Positions 1-8,081 of a DNA stretch of 12,672 bases are shown here, piece after piece. Numbering within the stretch: position 1 is the first letter of the stretch; each line of letters opens with the position of its first letter. Both the position numbers and the translations under genes were made by a program. This DNA is from Flavobacterium sp. UBA4098. GTDB taxonomy: Bacteria; Bacteroidota; Bacteroidia; Flavobacteriales; Flavobacteriaceae. The notes below the pieces were generated by a model, which was given only the letters and a program-made list of their open reading frames with translations, searched no databases and was not told the DNA's origin. The stretch is taken from NCBI GenBank assembly GCA_002382495.1, contig DFXW01000034.1:1-12672 (forward strand). Reading direction: 5' to 3'.

Positions 1-122
1 TGTCCAGTTGTATTAAGTGTTAATAGCTTTAACTCCGATTATGGTATACCACCCCTTCCTAAATCACAATCATTATTAGCTGGGGAGAAACAAAGCGTAT
101 TAACACTTAATACAACTGGACA
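1..122. repeat. Inverted repeat at the window edge
   Basis: Bases 1-25 are the exact reverse complement of bases 98-122. The match continues for five more bases after a one-base slip (26-30 against 92-96), and 61 bases lie between the arms. Both arms lie in the open frame of the YD-repeat gene. A perfect 25-bp inverted repeat inside coding sequence, with its outer arm starting exactly at base 1, could be a fold-back assembly or amplification artefact at a contig end, or a true hairpin. Confidence 0.85.
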
Positions 123-1038
123 AACTGTTCAGAAAAGTGAATTTGAATATAACTACAGTGGTTCCAATACTACGGTAAAAGGAGTGGTTCCTTCAGTATA
201 TTTTGGGCAAGGTGGTTATGTTATACTCTTTAATGTATACACCCTCCAAGGTCAAACTAAAACATTAAAAACAGAGACAGAGACTACTTCTTTAAAGGGT
301 CAGGATGTTACTGTAACCAAAGACTATGAATATGCTGGTATTAATCATTTTCAGCCTACTAAAATAACTACCACCAATAGTAAAGAGGAGCAGCTTATCT
401 CTAAAATGTACTATCCGAACGATTTGGGTACTGAACCATTGATGTCAGAATTAATTAGTCAAAATCGTAAAGCAAATCCAATACGTACAGAGAATTATAA
501 TGGAACGGTTAAATTATCCGAACAAAAAATGAGTTATGCCAAAGATGCTACTACTGCTAATTTAATATTGCCTAAAAGCACTTATGCAGCTAAGTTTCCT
601 AATTCATTAGCAAATATTCCCGGTATTGGAAATTTAGAGCGAAAAGTAACTTCCGATTATTATGACGTCACTGGTAATCTAATACAGTATACTCCAGAAG
701 GAGGTGCTCCGGTGACTATCCTTTGGGGATATAACAAAACGCAACCTATTGCCAAGATTGAAAACACCACAACCGTTCAGTTGAAAAACGCTTTGGGGGT
801 TAGTGACCTAACTGCTGTTAATGAGTCTAATCTGAGTGCAATTAATGCTTTAAGACAAGGGCTGCCTAATGCTATGGTAACCACCTATACTCATATTCCA
901 TTGGTTGGAGTATCTAGTATTACTGATCCAAAAGGACAAACAGTATATTACAATTATGATGGATTGGGCAGGTTAAAAAATGTGAAAGATGCACAAGGGA
1001 ATATCATCTCTGAAAACGAATACCACTATAAAAACTAA
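1..1038 (+). CDS. YD-repeat (RHS-like) protein, 3' part only
   Basis: The frame is open from base 1 to the TAA at 1036-1038, so 345 residues of a longer protein are visible and the true start lies outside the window; the ATG/GTG codons near 184 are internal. The C-terminal third carries typical YD/RHS beta-shell repeats, for example the stretch around 'YYNYDGLGRLKNVKDAQGNI' at 949-1005, and the protein ends in EYHYKN. In Flavobacteriia such a protein, lacking an RHS core and toxin tip, commonly sits just upstream of a DUF6443/RHS-core gene. That is what follows here, 10 bp after the stop, so the two are probably co-transcribed and may be translationally coupled. The role is inferred: building or supporting the RHS shell at the cell surface. 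No catalytic motif is seen. The first about 30 codons overlap an inverted repeat and may not be authentic. Confidence 0.8.
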   Translation, partial: CPVVLSVNSFNSDYGIPPLPKSQSLLAGEKQSVLTLNTTGQTVQKSEFEYNYSGSNTTVKGVVPSVYFGQGGYVILFNVYTLQGQTKTLKTETETTSLKGQDVTVTKDYEYAGINHFQPTKITTTNSKEEQLISKMYYPNDLGTEPLMSELISQNRKANPIRTENYNGTVKLSEQKMSYAKDATTANLILPKSTYAAKFPNSLANIPGIGNLERKVTSDYYDVTGNLIQYTPEGGAPVTILWGYNKTQPIAKIENTTTVQLKNALGVSDLTAVNESNLSAINALRQGLPNAMVTTYTHIPLVGVSSITDPKGQTVYYNYDGLGRLKNVKDAQGNIISENEYHYKN

Positions 1039-1048
1039 GATGTTTCAT

Positions 1049-4000
1049 ATGAAAAAATACATTTATACAATCGTTTTACTTACAATAACGATTTCAGGTT
1101 ATTCTCAAACCAGATGGTATAGAGATGCTGATAAGGATGGTTATGGAAATAGATATATTGTCTACATAGGTTCATATCCTATTTCGGGATACGTTTATAA
1201 TTCAAGTGATTTAAATGATAATGACCCATGCGTTACAAATATACCCGCAACTACTGTTCTTTACTATGATAATGATGGTGATGGATATGGAAGTGTGGCT
1301 GTTTTATGTAACACCATTTCTCCTGGAAAAGTTACTAATAATTTGGATTGTAATGATGCTGACGCATCGGTTAATCCTACTACTGTCTGGTATCTTGATG
1401 CGGATGGTGATGGATTTGGTTCGGTAGGAAGTTCAACTACGGGATGTACAAAACCTGCTGGATATGTAAATAATACAAGTGATTTAAATGATTCAAATTC
1501 AAATATTACCAATATACCTCCTCAAACTTTTTATCGTGATGCAGATGGTGACGGTTATGGGAGTTCAGCAATAACCGTTTATTATAGCGTTATACCTGGT
1601 GGATATGTAACCAACTATGCCGATTGTAATGATGGAGATGCAAGTTTAAATCCAACAACAATATGGTATCGTGATGCCGATGGTGATGGCTATGGAACAA
1701 GCTCCATTACCACTGCATCTTGTAATCAGCCCTCAGGTTATGTGCGTAACTCCAATGATTATAATGATGGTACTACTACCATTACTAATATTGCTCCACA
1801 AACCTTTTATAGGGATGCCGATGGCGATGGGTATGGGAGCCCAAGTGTGACCGTTTATTATAGTTACCAACCTTCAGGTTATGTGACTAATAATTCAGAT
1901 TGTAACGATGGGGATAGTACTATGAAACCGAATACTGCTTGGTTTAGAGACAACGATGGCGATGGATATGGTTTAGGAGGAGCTCCGGTATTTAGTTGTT
2001 TACAACCTTCGGGCTATGCAAGAAATAGTGGAGACTGTAATGATTATGATAGTTCATTAAATCCAGCTACAGTTTGGTACCGAGATGCCGACGGAGATGG
2101 TTATGGCACGAGTAGTGTAACTACAGCATCTTGTTCGCCACCTTCAGGTTATGTGCGTAATTCAAGTGATTACAATGATGGAACTACCAACATTACCAAC
2201 ATAGCACCTCAAACTTTTTATCGTGATGCCGATGGTGATGGATATGGTAGTGCAACTGTTACCATATATTACAGTGTTAGACCCACGGGTTATGTCACTA
2301 ATAGTTCAGATTGTAATGATGGTGATGGGAGTTTGAATCCAACCACCGTTTGGTATCGTGATGCAGATGGTGACGGTTACGGAACTTCAGCAACAACTAC
2401 TGCTTCATGTACCCAGCCTTCAGGGTATGTTCGCAACTCAAATGATTACAATGATGGAACAACCAACATTACTAATATTGCGCCTGCTACTTTTTACCGT
2501 GATGCAGATAATGATGGTTTTGGAAGTCCAACAGTTACAGTATATTATAGCGTATTGCCGACAGGTTATGTAACTAATAGTTCTGATTGTAATGATGGTG
2601 ATGCTACACTAAACCCAAACACCCCTTGGTTTAGAGATAATGATGGCGATGGTTATGGTTCTGGAGGAGCTCCGGTATTGAGTTGTACACAGCCTACAGG
2701 GTATGTTCGTAACTCCAGTGATTACAATGACACTACCGTAAACATTACCAATATCGCTCCTTCTACTTTTTACAGGGATGCCGATGGAGATAGTTTTGGA
2801 AACCCATCAGTAACCGTTTATTATAGTATACGACCAACAGGTTATGTAACCAATAATACCGATTGTAATGATAGTGACGTAAGTTTGAATCCCAATACGC
2901 TTTGGTATCGAGATGCCGATGGAGACGGTTATGGAATTTCAGCTACAAGCTCAGCATCTTGTACTCAGCCTACTGGATATGTTCGCAACTCGAGTGACTA
3001 CAATGATACTACGGTTAAAATCACCAATATTGCGCCACAAACGTTTTACAGGGATGCCGATGGCGATACTTTTGGAAGTTCAACAGTAACGGTGTTTTAT
3101 AGTGTAAAACCAGCAGGTTATGTAACCAATAGTACTGATTGTAACGATTCAGACGCTTCATTAAATCCTAACACACTTTGGTATCGTGATGCTGATAGTG
3201 ACGGTTACGGAAGTTCAGCGATTAGCACTGCATCTTGTACCCAACCAACAGGTTATGTACGCAATTCCAATGATTATGACGATACTACGCTAAACATTAC
3301 CAATATAGCACCTGCTACGTTTTACAGAGATGCCGATAATGATACGTATGGAAGTGCTACAGTAAGCGTATATTATAGCGTAAAACCTTCAGGTTATGTA
3401 ACCAACAATACCGATTGCGATGATTCAGATGCTTCATTGAATCCCACTACCGTTTGGTATCGTGATGCTGATGTTGACGGCTACGGAAGTTCAGCAACTA
3501 GTACTGCATCTTGTACTCAGCCTACAGGATATGTGCGCAACTCCAATGATTATGACGATACAACGGTAAACATTACCAATATTGCTCCTTCTACTTTTTA
3601 TCGTGATGTCGATGGAGATACCTTTGGAAGTCCTACGGTAACGGTGTATTACAGTGCAAAACCAAGTGGTTATGTAACCAATAATAGCGATTATGATGAT
3701 AGTACAGTGAACATAACCAATATAGCACCACAAAATTTCTATGCCGATAGTGATGGGGATGGTTTTGGGAATGCGACTGCATCGATTTATTACAGTGTTA
3801 TGCCTGCAGGTTATCTTACTAATAGCACGGATTGTGACGACACTAAAAACTACATTAATCCCAACACTAAGTGGTATGCTGATGAGGATGGAGATGGACT
3901 AGGGGCTGCGTCTAGTTTTGTAACACAGTGTTCGGCGCCAGAGGGATATATTTTGGATGCTACCGATAATTGTCCGTTGGTTCCAGGAACTAGTAGTGAT

Positions 4001-7000
4001 TGTGGAGGGCTTGCTAATCCTGCCCAGGATAAAAATTACATTATTACCAGAGCCTATAAAGTGGCTAGTGCCAATTCTATTGCATCGCCAACACCGGCAC
4101 AAGCCAATGTAGGGATTACTTATTTTGATGGACTAGGTAGACCCATCCAACAAATTGCTAACCAACAATCTAATACAGGAAAGGATATTGTAACCCATAC
4201 TGAATACGACACTTTTGGAAGACAAACTAAAAATTATTTGCCTTTTGTGGGTAGTAGCCGAAATATGACCTTTGATAGTAATTCTCAAAGTAATACATTG
4301 TCCTTTTACAATACGTCAAGCTATGAGAATACGGCTAACCCGTTTTCTGAGAAAGTCTTGGAATCTTCGCCACTTAGTAGAGTATTGAAACAAGCTGCAC
4401 CTGGTAATGATTGGGCTGTAGGTCAAGGACATGAGATTAAACTGGACTACCAAACCAATACTGCGGATGAGGTAAAACGCTTTGATGTGAGTTTGACCGC
4501 AGACTATGTGCCTAGTATTACTGCAAATGGCTCGTATGACGCTAATGTATTGTACAAAACGGTGACTACCGACGAGAACAACAATCCAATTGAAGAATTT
4601 AAAGATAAAGAAGGTCGTGTAATACTGAAACGTAACTATGACAGCAGCGTGGCTCATGATACCTACTATGTGTATGATGTGTATGGTAATTTGACTTATG
4701 TATTACCACCGAAAGCCGAAGGCGATACCGGTTCAAATGTATTGGACGAGTTGTGTTACCAGTACCAATACGATTACCGCAACCGATTAGTAGCCAAAAA
4801 ACTACCGGGCAAGCAATGGGAATTTATGGTGTATGATAAACTGGATCGAGTAGTGGCGACAGGTCCTGCGTTCTCGCCTTTTAGTGATCTGACCACTTCA
4901 GGTTGGTTGATAACCAAATATGATGTGTTCAATAGAGTGGTCTATACGGGTTGGTTGAATAGTCCTGCAACTAGCACTGCACGAACTACCATGCAGCAAG
5001 CTCAAAATAATGCCACAACCATTAACGAGAGCAAACAAAGTGGCACTACTATAGATGCTATAGCAGTGAATTATAGTAACAACGTGTCACCCACAAGTTT
5101 TAAACTGCTTAGCGTGAACTATTATGATGATTATGCGATACCGAATGTAAGCGGACTGGCTACCAGTGTAGCTAACCAAAACGTAACCACCGCTACTAAG
5201 GGACTGGCAACAGGTTCTTGGATGCGTGTACCGACTACTAGTGCTGAGGTTAAAGCAGAAACTAGTTATACATTGTACGATTACAAATACCGACCAATAC
5301 GTAACTATACTACTAACTATTTAGGCGGTTATACCTATACCGATAGTAAACTGGATGTTTTCTCTGGACAGTTACAGTATACGATACAAAAACATAAAAG
5401 AACAACTGGCGATAGTGAGTTGGTCGTTAAAGATACTTTTACCTATACTGCCCAAGATCGATTGATACAACACACCCACCAAATTAATGGTGGAGCCGAG
5501 CAACTATTAGCGGAGAATACCTACGATGAACTAGGTAAACTGAGTAGTAAAAAAGTAGGGAATACCAGTGCTGCACCATTACAAAAAGTAGATTACAGTT
5601 ACAATATTAGGGGGTGGATGACAGCAATTAATTCTATCGCTAACTTGAATTTAGGTACTGACCCAGCGGATTTGTTCTCGTTTAAGCTAAATTACAATAC
5701 GGTAGATGGAAACGTAAATGCCGCAAACAAATTGTATAATGGGAATATTGCGGAAACGTTTTGGAGTACAACTACCGATGGTGGTTTTGTGAGGAACTAC
5801 GGCTATAAATACGACAATTTGAACCGTTTGAAAGAGGCGAACTACCAAAAATCAGGGCAGTTGACTGGTATGTATAACGAGAACTTGAGTTATGATAAGA
5901 ATGGTAATATTATGAATTTAAGCCGTAATGGCGACCGAGACGAACAGTATTTGCCGATACAAATTGACAATTTACAGTATGGTTATGCTACCAACTCGAA
6001 CAAGCTTATGAGTGTGGTGGATAACTCGAATAATACCAGTGGTTTTAAAGACGGCATCACCACAGGAGATGACTATGTATATGATGCCAATGGGAACATG
6101 ACCGTGGATAAAAACAAAAATATCACTTCTATTACATATAACCACTTGAACCTGCCTACAAAAATTGTTTTTACAACAGGAAATATTGTTTATATTTACA
6201 ATGCGGCAGGGCAAAAGGTACAGAAAGTAGCAACGGAAAATACAACCGTAACCACTACGGATTATTTAGGAGGATTACAATATAAAAATGCCGTATTGCA
6301 GTTTTTTCCAACGGCAGAAGGCTATGTAAAAAATACCCCTGTGAGTGGAACGAACACCTACAGCTATGTGTTTAACTACACGGATCATTTAGGGAATACT
6401 CGATTGAGTTATACTAAAGACACGACAACAAGTTCATTGAAAATTCTTGAAGAAAACAATTATTATCCTTTTGGGTTAAAGCATAATGGGTATAATCCTA
6501 TTGCTCCAGCGCAGGATTATAAGTATCGCTACGGCAATAAAGAGTTCCAAGATGAACTAGGACTTAACACTTACGACTTCGGATTTAGACAATATATGCC
6601 TGATATCGGTAGAATGCCAAACTTAGATCCTTTGGCAGAATTAGCATACGATATAACACCAAATCGTTATTGTTTTAATAACCCACTTATATTTATTGAC
6701 CCAAGCGGTTTATGGGAAACAACAGCAGGGGGTTATTCAACAAACAAATCAGAAGATATTAAACGTTTTATGTCATATTTGGGTGTTGAAAATAATGCTT
6801 TAAATAACAACCCAAGTAAAGAACAAATGGGCTCGTTTATTGAAGGTGAGATGTCAGCAGGAGGACATGGAAAATTAAGTGATGGTTCTACATTGGCAGA
6901 TGAACTCACTATTGTTGGAACTAAACGAAAAGGAGAAGATTTTAAAAATGGATATGCGGATAAGTCTTCTCAAAATTTTTACCACGGTGTTCAAAGAAGT

Positions 7001-7399
7001 TTAACGCCTAATGCTTTAGACCCTAGAACAGTTAGTCATAATATTTTTTGGCTAACCTATCCTGGTCCGTGGAATCCTCAAACTTATGCAGAAAAAGATG
7101 ATTATTCATATATTCCCACAAGACCTGAAGAGTTTCCTGCTATTACACACGATTTGGCGTATGATAATTTGTATATCAAAGGTGGTGGAGGTCTTTTCAC
7201 TGCTACAAGTGCAATTAGTGCTGATTATAAATTTGTTACACAAGAATTAGCAATTGCTCTAACACCTGCTTATAGTATGAGGAGTAGAGTAACAGCAGGT
7301 ACTATGGGTATTTTATTAGGTACTTTTGCTTTACCAAAAACAGTTTATTCAGCAATTAATAATACTTATCAAAAAGCTCACGAAACAACAAAAAAATAA
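1049..7399 (+). CDS. Giant secreted DUF6443/RHS-core protein with metal-binding repeats and toxin tip
   Basis: This is a 2116-residue candidate polymorphic toxin. The ATG at 1049 is preferred over those at 989 and 1040 because it gives a clean Sec signal peptide (residues 1-20, ending GYSQ) and clears the upstream stop by 10 bp. Domains in order: 21 acidic DADGDGYG-type repeats (about 22-987); DUF6443 (about 995-1130, starting at KNYIITRAYK and including TYFDGLGRPIQQ); YD/RHS repeats (about 1160-1800); RHS-associated core (about 1804-1887, from NYYPFGL to DPSG); and a variable tip of about 229 residues. The tip has a glycine/proline turn YPGPW (2004-2008), HDLAYD (His2034, Asp2035, Tyr2038) and a later ADYKF (2058-2062), the order seen in phospholipase A2-like toxins. 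By family analogy, the RHS shell encloses and delivers the tip against neighbouring cells. A lipoprotein gene follows at once. The N-terminal array is unusually long; the tip activity is inferred. Confidence 0.9.
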   Translation: MKKYIYTIVLLTITISGYSQTRWYRDADKDGYGNRYIVYIGSYPISGYVYNSSDLNDNDPCVTNIPATTVLYYDNDGDGYGSVAVLCNTISPGKVTNNLDCNDADASVNPTTVWYLDADGDGFGSVGSSTTGCTKPAGYVNNTSDLNDSNSNITNIPPQTFYRDADGDGYGSSAITVYYSVIPGGYVTNYADCNDGDASLNPTTIWYRDADGDGYGTSSITTASCNQPSGYVRNSNDYNDGTTTITNIAPQTFYRDADGDGYGSPSVTVYYSYQPSGYVTNNSDCNDGDSTMKPNTAWFRDNDGDGYGLGGAPVFSCLQPSGYARNSGDCNDYDSSLNPATVWYRDADGDGYGTSSVTTASCSPPSGYVRNSSDYNDGTTNITNIAPQTFYRDADGDGYGSATVTIYYSVRPTGYVTNSSDCNDGDGSLNPTTVWYRDADGDGYGTSATTTASCTQPSGYVRNSNDYNDGTTNITNIAPATFYRDADNDGFGSPTVTVYYSVLPTGYVTNSSDCNDGDATLNPNTPWFRDNDGDGYGSGGAPVLSCTQPTGYVRNSSDYNDTTVNITNIAPSTFYRDADGDSFGNPSVTVYYSIRPTGYVTNNTDCNDSDVSLNPNTLWYRDADGDGYGISATSSASCTQPTGYVRNSSDYNDTTVKITNIAPQTFYRDADGDTFGSSTVTVFYSVKPAGYVTNSTDCNDSDASLNPNTLWYRDADSDGYGSSAISTASCTQPTGYVRNSNDYDDTTLNITNIAPATFYRDADNDTYGSATVSVYYSVKPSGYVTNNTDCDDSDASLNPTTVWYRDADVDGYGSSATSTASCTQPTGYVRNSNDYDDTTVNITNIAPSTFYRDVDGDTFGSPTVTVYYSAKPSGYVTNNSDYDDSTVNITNIAPQNFYADSDGDGFGNATASIYYSVMPAGYLTNSTDCDDTKNYINPNTKWYADEDGDGLGAASSFVTQCSAPEGYILDATDNCPLVPGTSSDCGGLANPAQDKNYIITRAYKVASANSIASPTPAQANVGITYFDGLGRPIQQIANQQSNTGKDIVTHTEYDTFGRQTKNYLPFVGSSRNMTFDSNSQSNTLSFYNTSSYENTANPFSEKVLESSPLSRVLKQAAPGNDWAVGQGHEIKLDYQTNTADEVKRFDVSLTADYVPSITANGSYDANVLYKTVTTDENNNPIEEFKDKEGRVILKRNYDSSVAHDTYYVYDVYGNLTYVLPPKAEGDTGSNVLDELCYQYQYDYRNRLVAKKLPGKQWEFMVYDKLDRVVATGPAFSPFSDLTTSGWLITKYDVFNRVVYTGWLNSPATSTARTTMQQAQNNATTINESKQSGTTIDAIAVNYSNNVSPTSFKLLSVNYYDDYAIPNVSGLATSVANQNVTTATKGLATGSWMRVPTTSAEVKAETSYTLYDYKYRPIRNYTTNYLGGYTYTDSKLDVFSGQLQYTIQKHKRTTGDSELVVKDTFTYTAQDRLIQHTHQINGGAEQLLAENTYDELGKLSSKKVGNTSAAPLQKVDYSYNIRGWMTAINSIANLNLGTDPADLFSFKLNYNTVDGNVNAANKLYNGNIAETFWSTTTDGGFVRNYGYKYDNLNRLKEANYQKSGQLTGMYNENLSYDKNGNIMNLSRNGDRDEQYLPIQIDNLQYGYATNSNKLMSVVDNSNNTSGFKDGITTGDDYVYDANGNMTVDKNKNITSITYNHLNLPTKIVFTTGNIVYIYNAAGQKVQKVATENTTVTTTDYLGGLQYKNAVLQFFPTAEGYVKNTPVSGTNTYSYVFNYTDHLGNTRLSYTKDTTTSSLKILEENNYYPFGLKHNGYNPIAPAQDYKYRYGNKEFQDELGLNTYDFGFRQYMPDIGRMPNLDPLAELAYDITPNRYCFNNPLIFIDPSGLWETTAGGYSTNKSEDIKRFMSYLGVENNALNNNPSKEQMGSFIEGEMSAGGHGKLSDGSTLADELTIVGTKRKGEDFKNGYADKSSQNFYHGVQRSLTPNALDPRTVSHNIFWLTYPGPWNPQTYAEKDDYSYIPTRPEEFPAITHDLAYDNLYIKGGGGLFTATSAISADYKFVTQELAIALTPAYSMRSRVTAGTMGILLGTFALPKTVYSAINNTYQKAHETTKK
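1112..4009 (+). repeat. 21-unit acidic metal-binding (MopE/TSP3-like) repeat array
   Basis: Twenty-one units of about 43-48 codons occupy residues 22-987 of the big RHS protein. Each starts with W/FYRDADGDGYG, a Ca-binding DxDxDG loop, and continues to a P-x-GYV turn and a D-C/Y-N/D-D motif. This matches the 'putative metal-binding' MopE-type motif and overlaps thrombospondin type-3 style; the last unit ends with the TSP3-like DNCPLVPG. Most units alternate between two types: A (FYRDADGDGYG, YYS, DCND, NPTT) and B (VWYRDADGDGYG, ASC, DYND, TNIAP), giving a super-period of about 92 residues or 276 bp. Units 7 and 12 share a distinct WFRDNDGDGYG/GGAP variant. The likely role is a Ca-stabilised rigid stalk outside the membrane. 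Confidence 0.9.
5720..6509 (+). repeat. RHS shell/core segment duplicated downstream (copy 1)
   Basis: This part of the big RHS gene is collinear with 8160-8949 at a constant offset of 2440 bp and no net indel. The two are close to 90% identical by eye, with exact runs of 47 bp (5928-5974 against 8368-8414) and about 35 bp (around 6295-6330). After 6509 the RHS core remains alignable without gaps as far as DPSG, but only at clearly lower identity. After that the tips are unrelated. The codon frames are in register, so recombination between the copies keeps the reading frame. Confidence 0.9.
6710..7396 (+). other. Variable C-terminal tip, phospholipase A2-like toxin domain
   Basis: The region after the RHS core motif DPSG (residues 1884-1887) shares nothing with the downstream orphan tip. 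The visible signature is YPGPW, then about 26 residues later HDLAYD, then ADYKF 18 residues further on. This recalls the glycine-rich Ca loop, the His-Asp dyad with Tyr, and the second Asp helix of secreted or parvoviral phospholipase A2 folds. A hydrophobic segment near residues 2082-2098 (GTMGILLGTFALP) could associate with membrane. There are no cysteines in the tip core, unlike classical secreted PLA2. The family call is from motif spacing only. Confidence 0.5.
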
Positions 7400-7419
7400 C
7401 AATCATTAAAATAATAAAA

Positions 7420-7893
7420 ATGTTATCAGCAAATAGAACAAAAATATTTTTCTTACTAATTACTTCTTTATTAGTTAGTTGTGATGGTACTTTGGGAGCA
7501 TTTCAACCGTTACAATTTCCGATTTCAAAAAATAAGCTTGAAATAGCAATAGATAGTTTATATTCGATACACCCCGAGTATAAAATTCCAGATAAATGGA
7601 AAGAGGAAAATGACTGGTCAAAAAGAGGTTTTAATTTTTTAAACAGTCGTATATTTTATTTTAAAGAAAATCCAGAGGAAATGTATTATACGTCAATAAG
7701 AGTAGGTAATGATTCACTCACTCATATAGATATTGCAATTCGTTCTGTTTTTGAAGATAAAAAAATGAAGTGGTTAAAACAAGAAGATTTTAGCAAAGAA
7801 GAAGAAACTAGGATACAAGAAAGATTTAAAAAAGAAATAATCTCCAAACTTGAAAAATATACTAATAGTAAATCTATAGATTTAGATTATTAA
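7420..7893 (+). CDS. Small lipoprotein, probable immunity protein for the PLA2-like tip
   Basis: This 157-residue protein has a short basic N-terminus, a hydrophobic stretch and a lipobox-like LLVSC (Cys21), giving a lipidated, envelope-anchored mature protein of 137 residues. The rest is charged and lysine/glutamate-rich with no recognised motif. It starts 20 bp after the stop of the RHS toxin gene, on the same strand, behind an A-rich leader, and the unit ends at a shared terminator. Immunity genes sit immediately 3' of RHS tips, and a periplasm- or outer-membrane-anchored inhibitor would suit a membrane-attacking phospholipase. The immunity role is inferred from position, size and localisation. 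The gene is visibly more AT-rich than the RHS shell, as expected for a module acquired with its tip. Confidence 0.75.
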   Translation: MLSANRTKIFFLLITSLLVSCDGTLGAFQPLQFPISKNKLEIAIDSLYSIHPEYKIPDKWKEENDWSKRGFNFLNSRIFYFKENPEEMYYTSIRVGNDSLTHIDIAIRSVFEDKKMKWLKQEDFSKEEETRIQERFKKEIISKLEKYTNSKSIDLDY

Positions 7894-7900
7894 AATCAGG

Positions 7901-7972
7901 GTAGGTAGTATATCAAAGTTAGTGATGGTTATAAATGTAGGTAATGTATCAAAATTAGTGATAGCTATAAAT
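7901..7972 (+). repeat. Two tandem copies of a 36-bp element
   Basis: Bases 7901-7936 and 7937-7972 are adjacent copies of the same 36-bp sequence, starting GTAGGTA and ending TATAAAT, with about five mismatches. The second copy forms the start of the 77-bp direct repeat that recurs at 10202. Only the first 36 bp are duplicated here. Confidence 0.85.
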
Positions 7973-8013
7973 ACGTAAGTTACTACATTGATAATCAAGG
8001 TTTAAGTTAATTT
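7937..8013 (+). repeat. 77-bp direct repeat at the 3' end of toxin/immunity cassette, copy 1
   Basis: This sequence matches 10202-10278 at 74 of 77 positions. It lies 43 bp after the immunity gene stop and just before the terminator. It contains small dyads (ATAGCTAT; TTGATAATCAA) but no frame of note. Its twin holds the same place after the second immunity gene, so the two mark equivalent 3' cassette boundaries. Confidence 0.9.
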
Positions 8014-8021
8014 GTTTTACC

Positions 8022-8054
8022 AAAGGAGAGGCTGTATGTCTCTCCTTTTTTTTT
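8022..8054 (+). terminator. Rho-independent terminator after the first toxin/immunity unit
   Basis: A 9-bp perfect stem, AAAGGAGAG (8022-8030) with CTCTCCTTT (8040-8048), encloses a 9-base loop and leads into a run of nine T's (8046-8054). It should end the transcript of the RHS toxin and its immunity gene and so insulate the orphan tip from read-through. Confidence 0.85.
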
Positions 8055-8081
8055 GTACTAAAAAAATAGAAGTGTATTCTA

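Noticed and set aside
989..1048. Upstream start codons (989 and 1040) for the giant RHS gene
   Set aside because: They would place extra residues in front of a normal signal peptide, and 989 lies inside the preceding coding region. The ATG at 1049 fits better, though 1040 cannot be excluded.
3491..3733. Minus-strand open frame inside the metal-binding repeat array
   Set aside because: It is a repetitive shadow of the tandem repeats; the same kind of frame occurs elsewhere in the array and it has no signal of its own.
1112..4009. Possible CRISPR array or minisatellite in the regularly repeated region
   Set aside because: The repetition is at protein level, in frame, with diverged DNA between units and no constant repeat/unique spacer pattern.
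4316..4657. 113-codon minus-strand open frame opposite DUF6443
   Set aside because: It lies entirely antisense to a well-supported domain, with no start context and no recognisable product.
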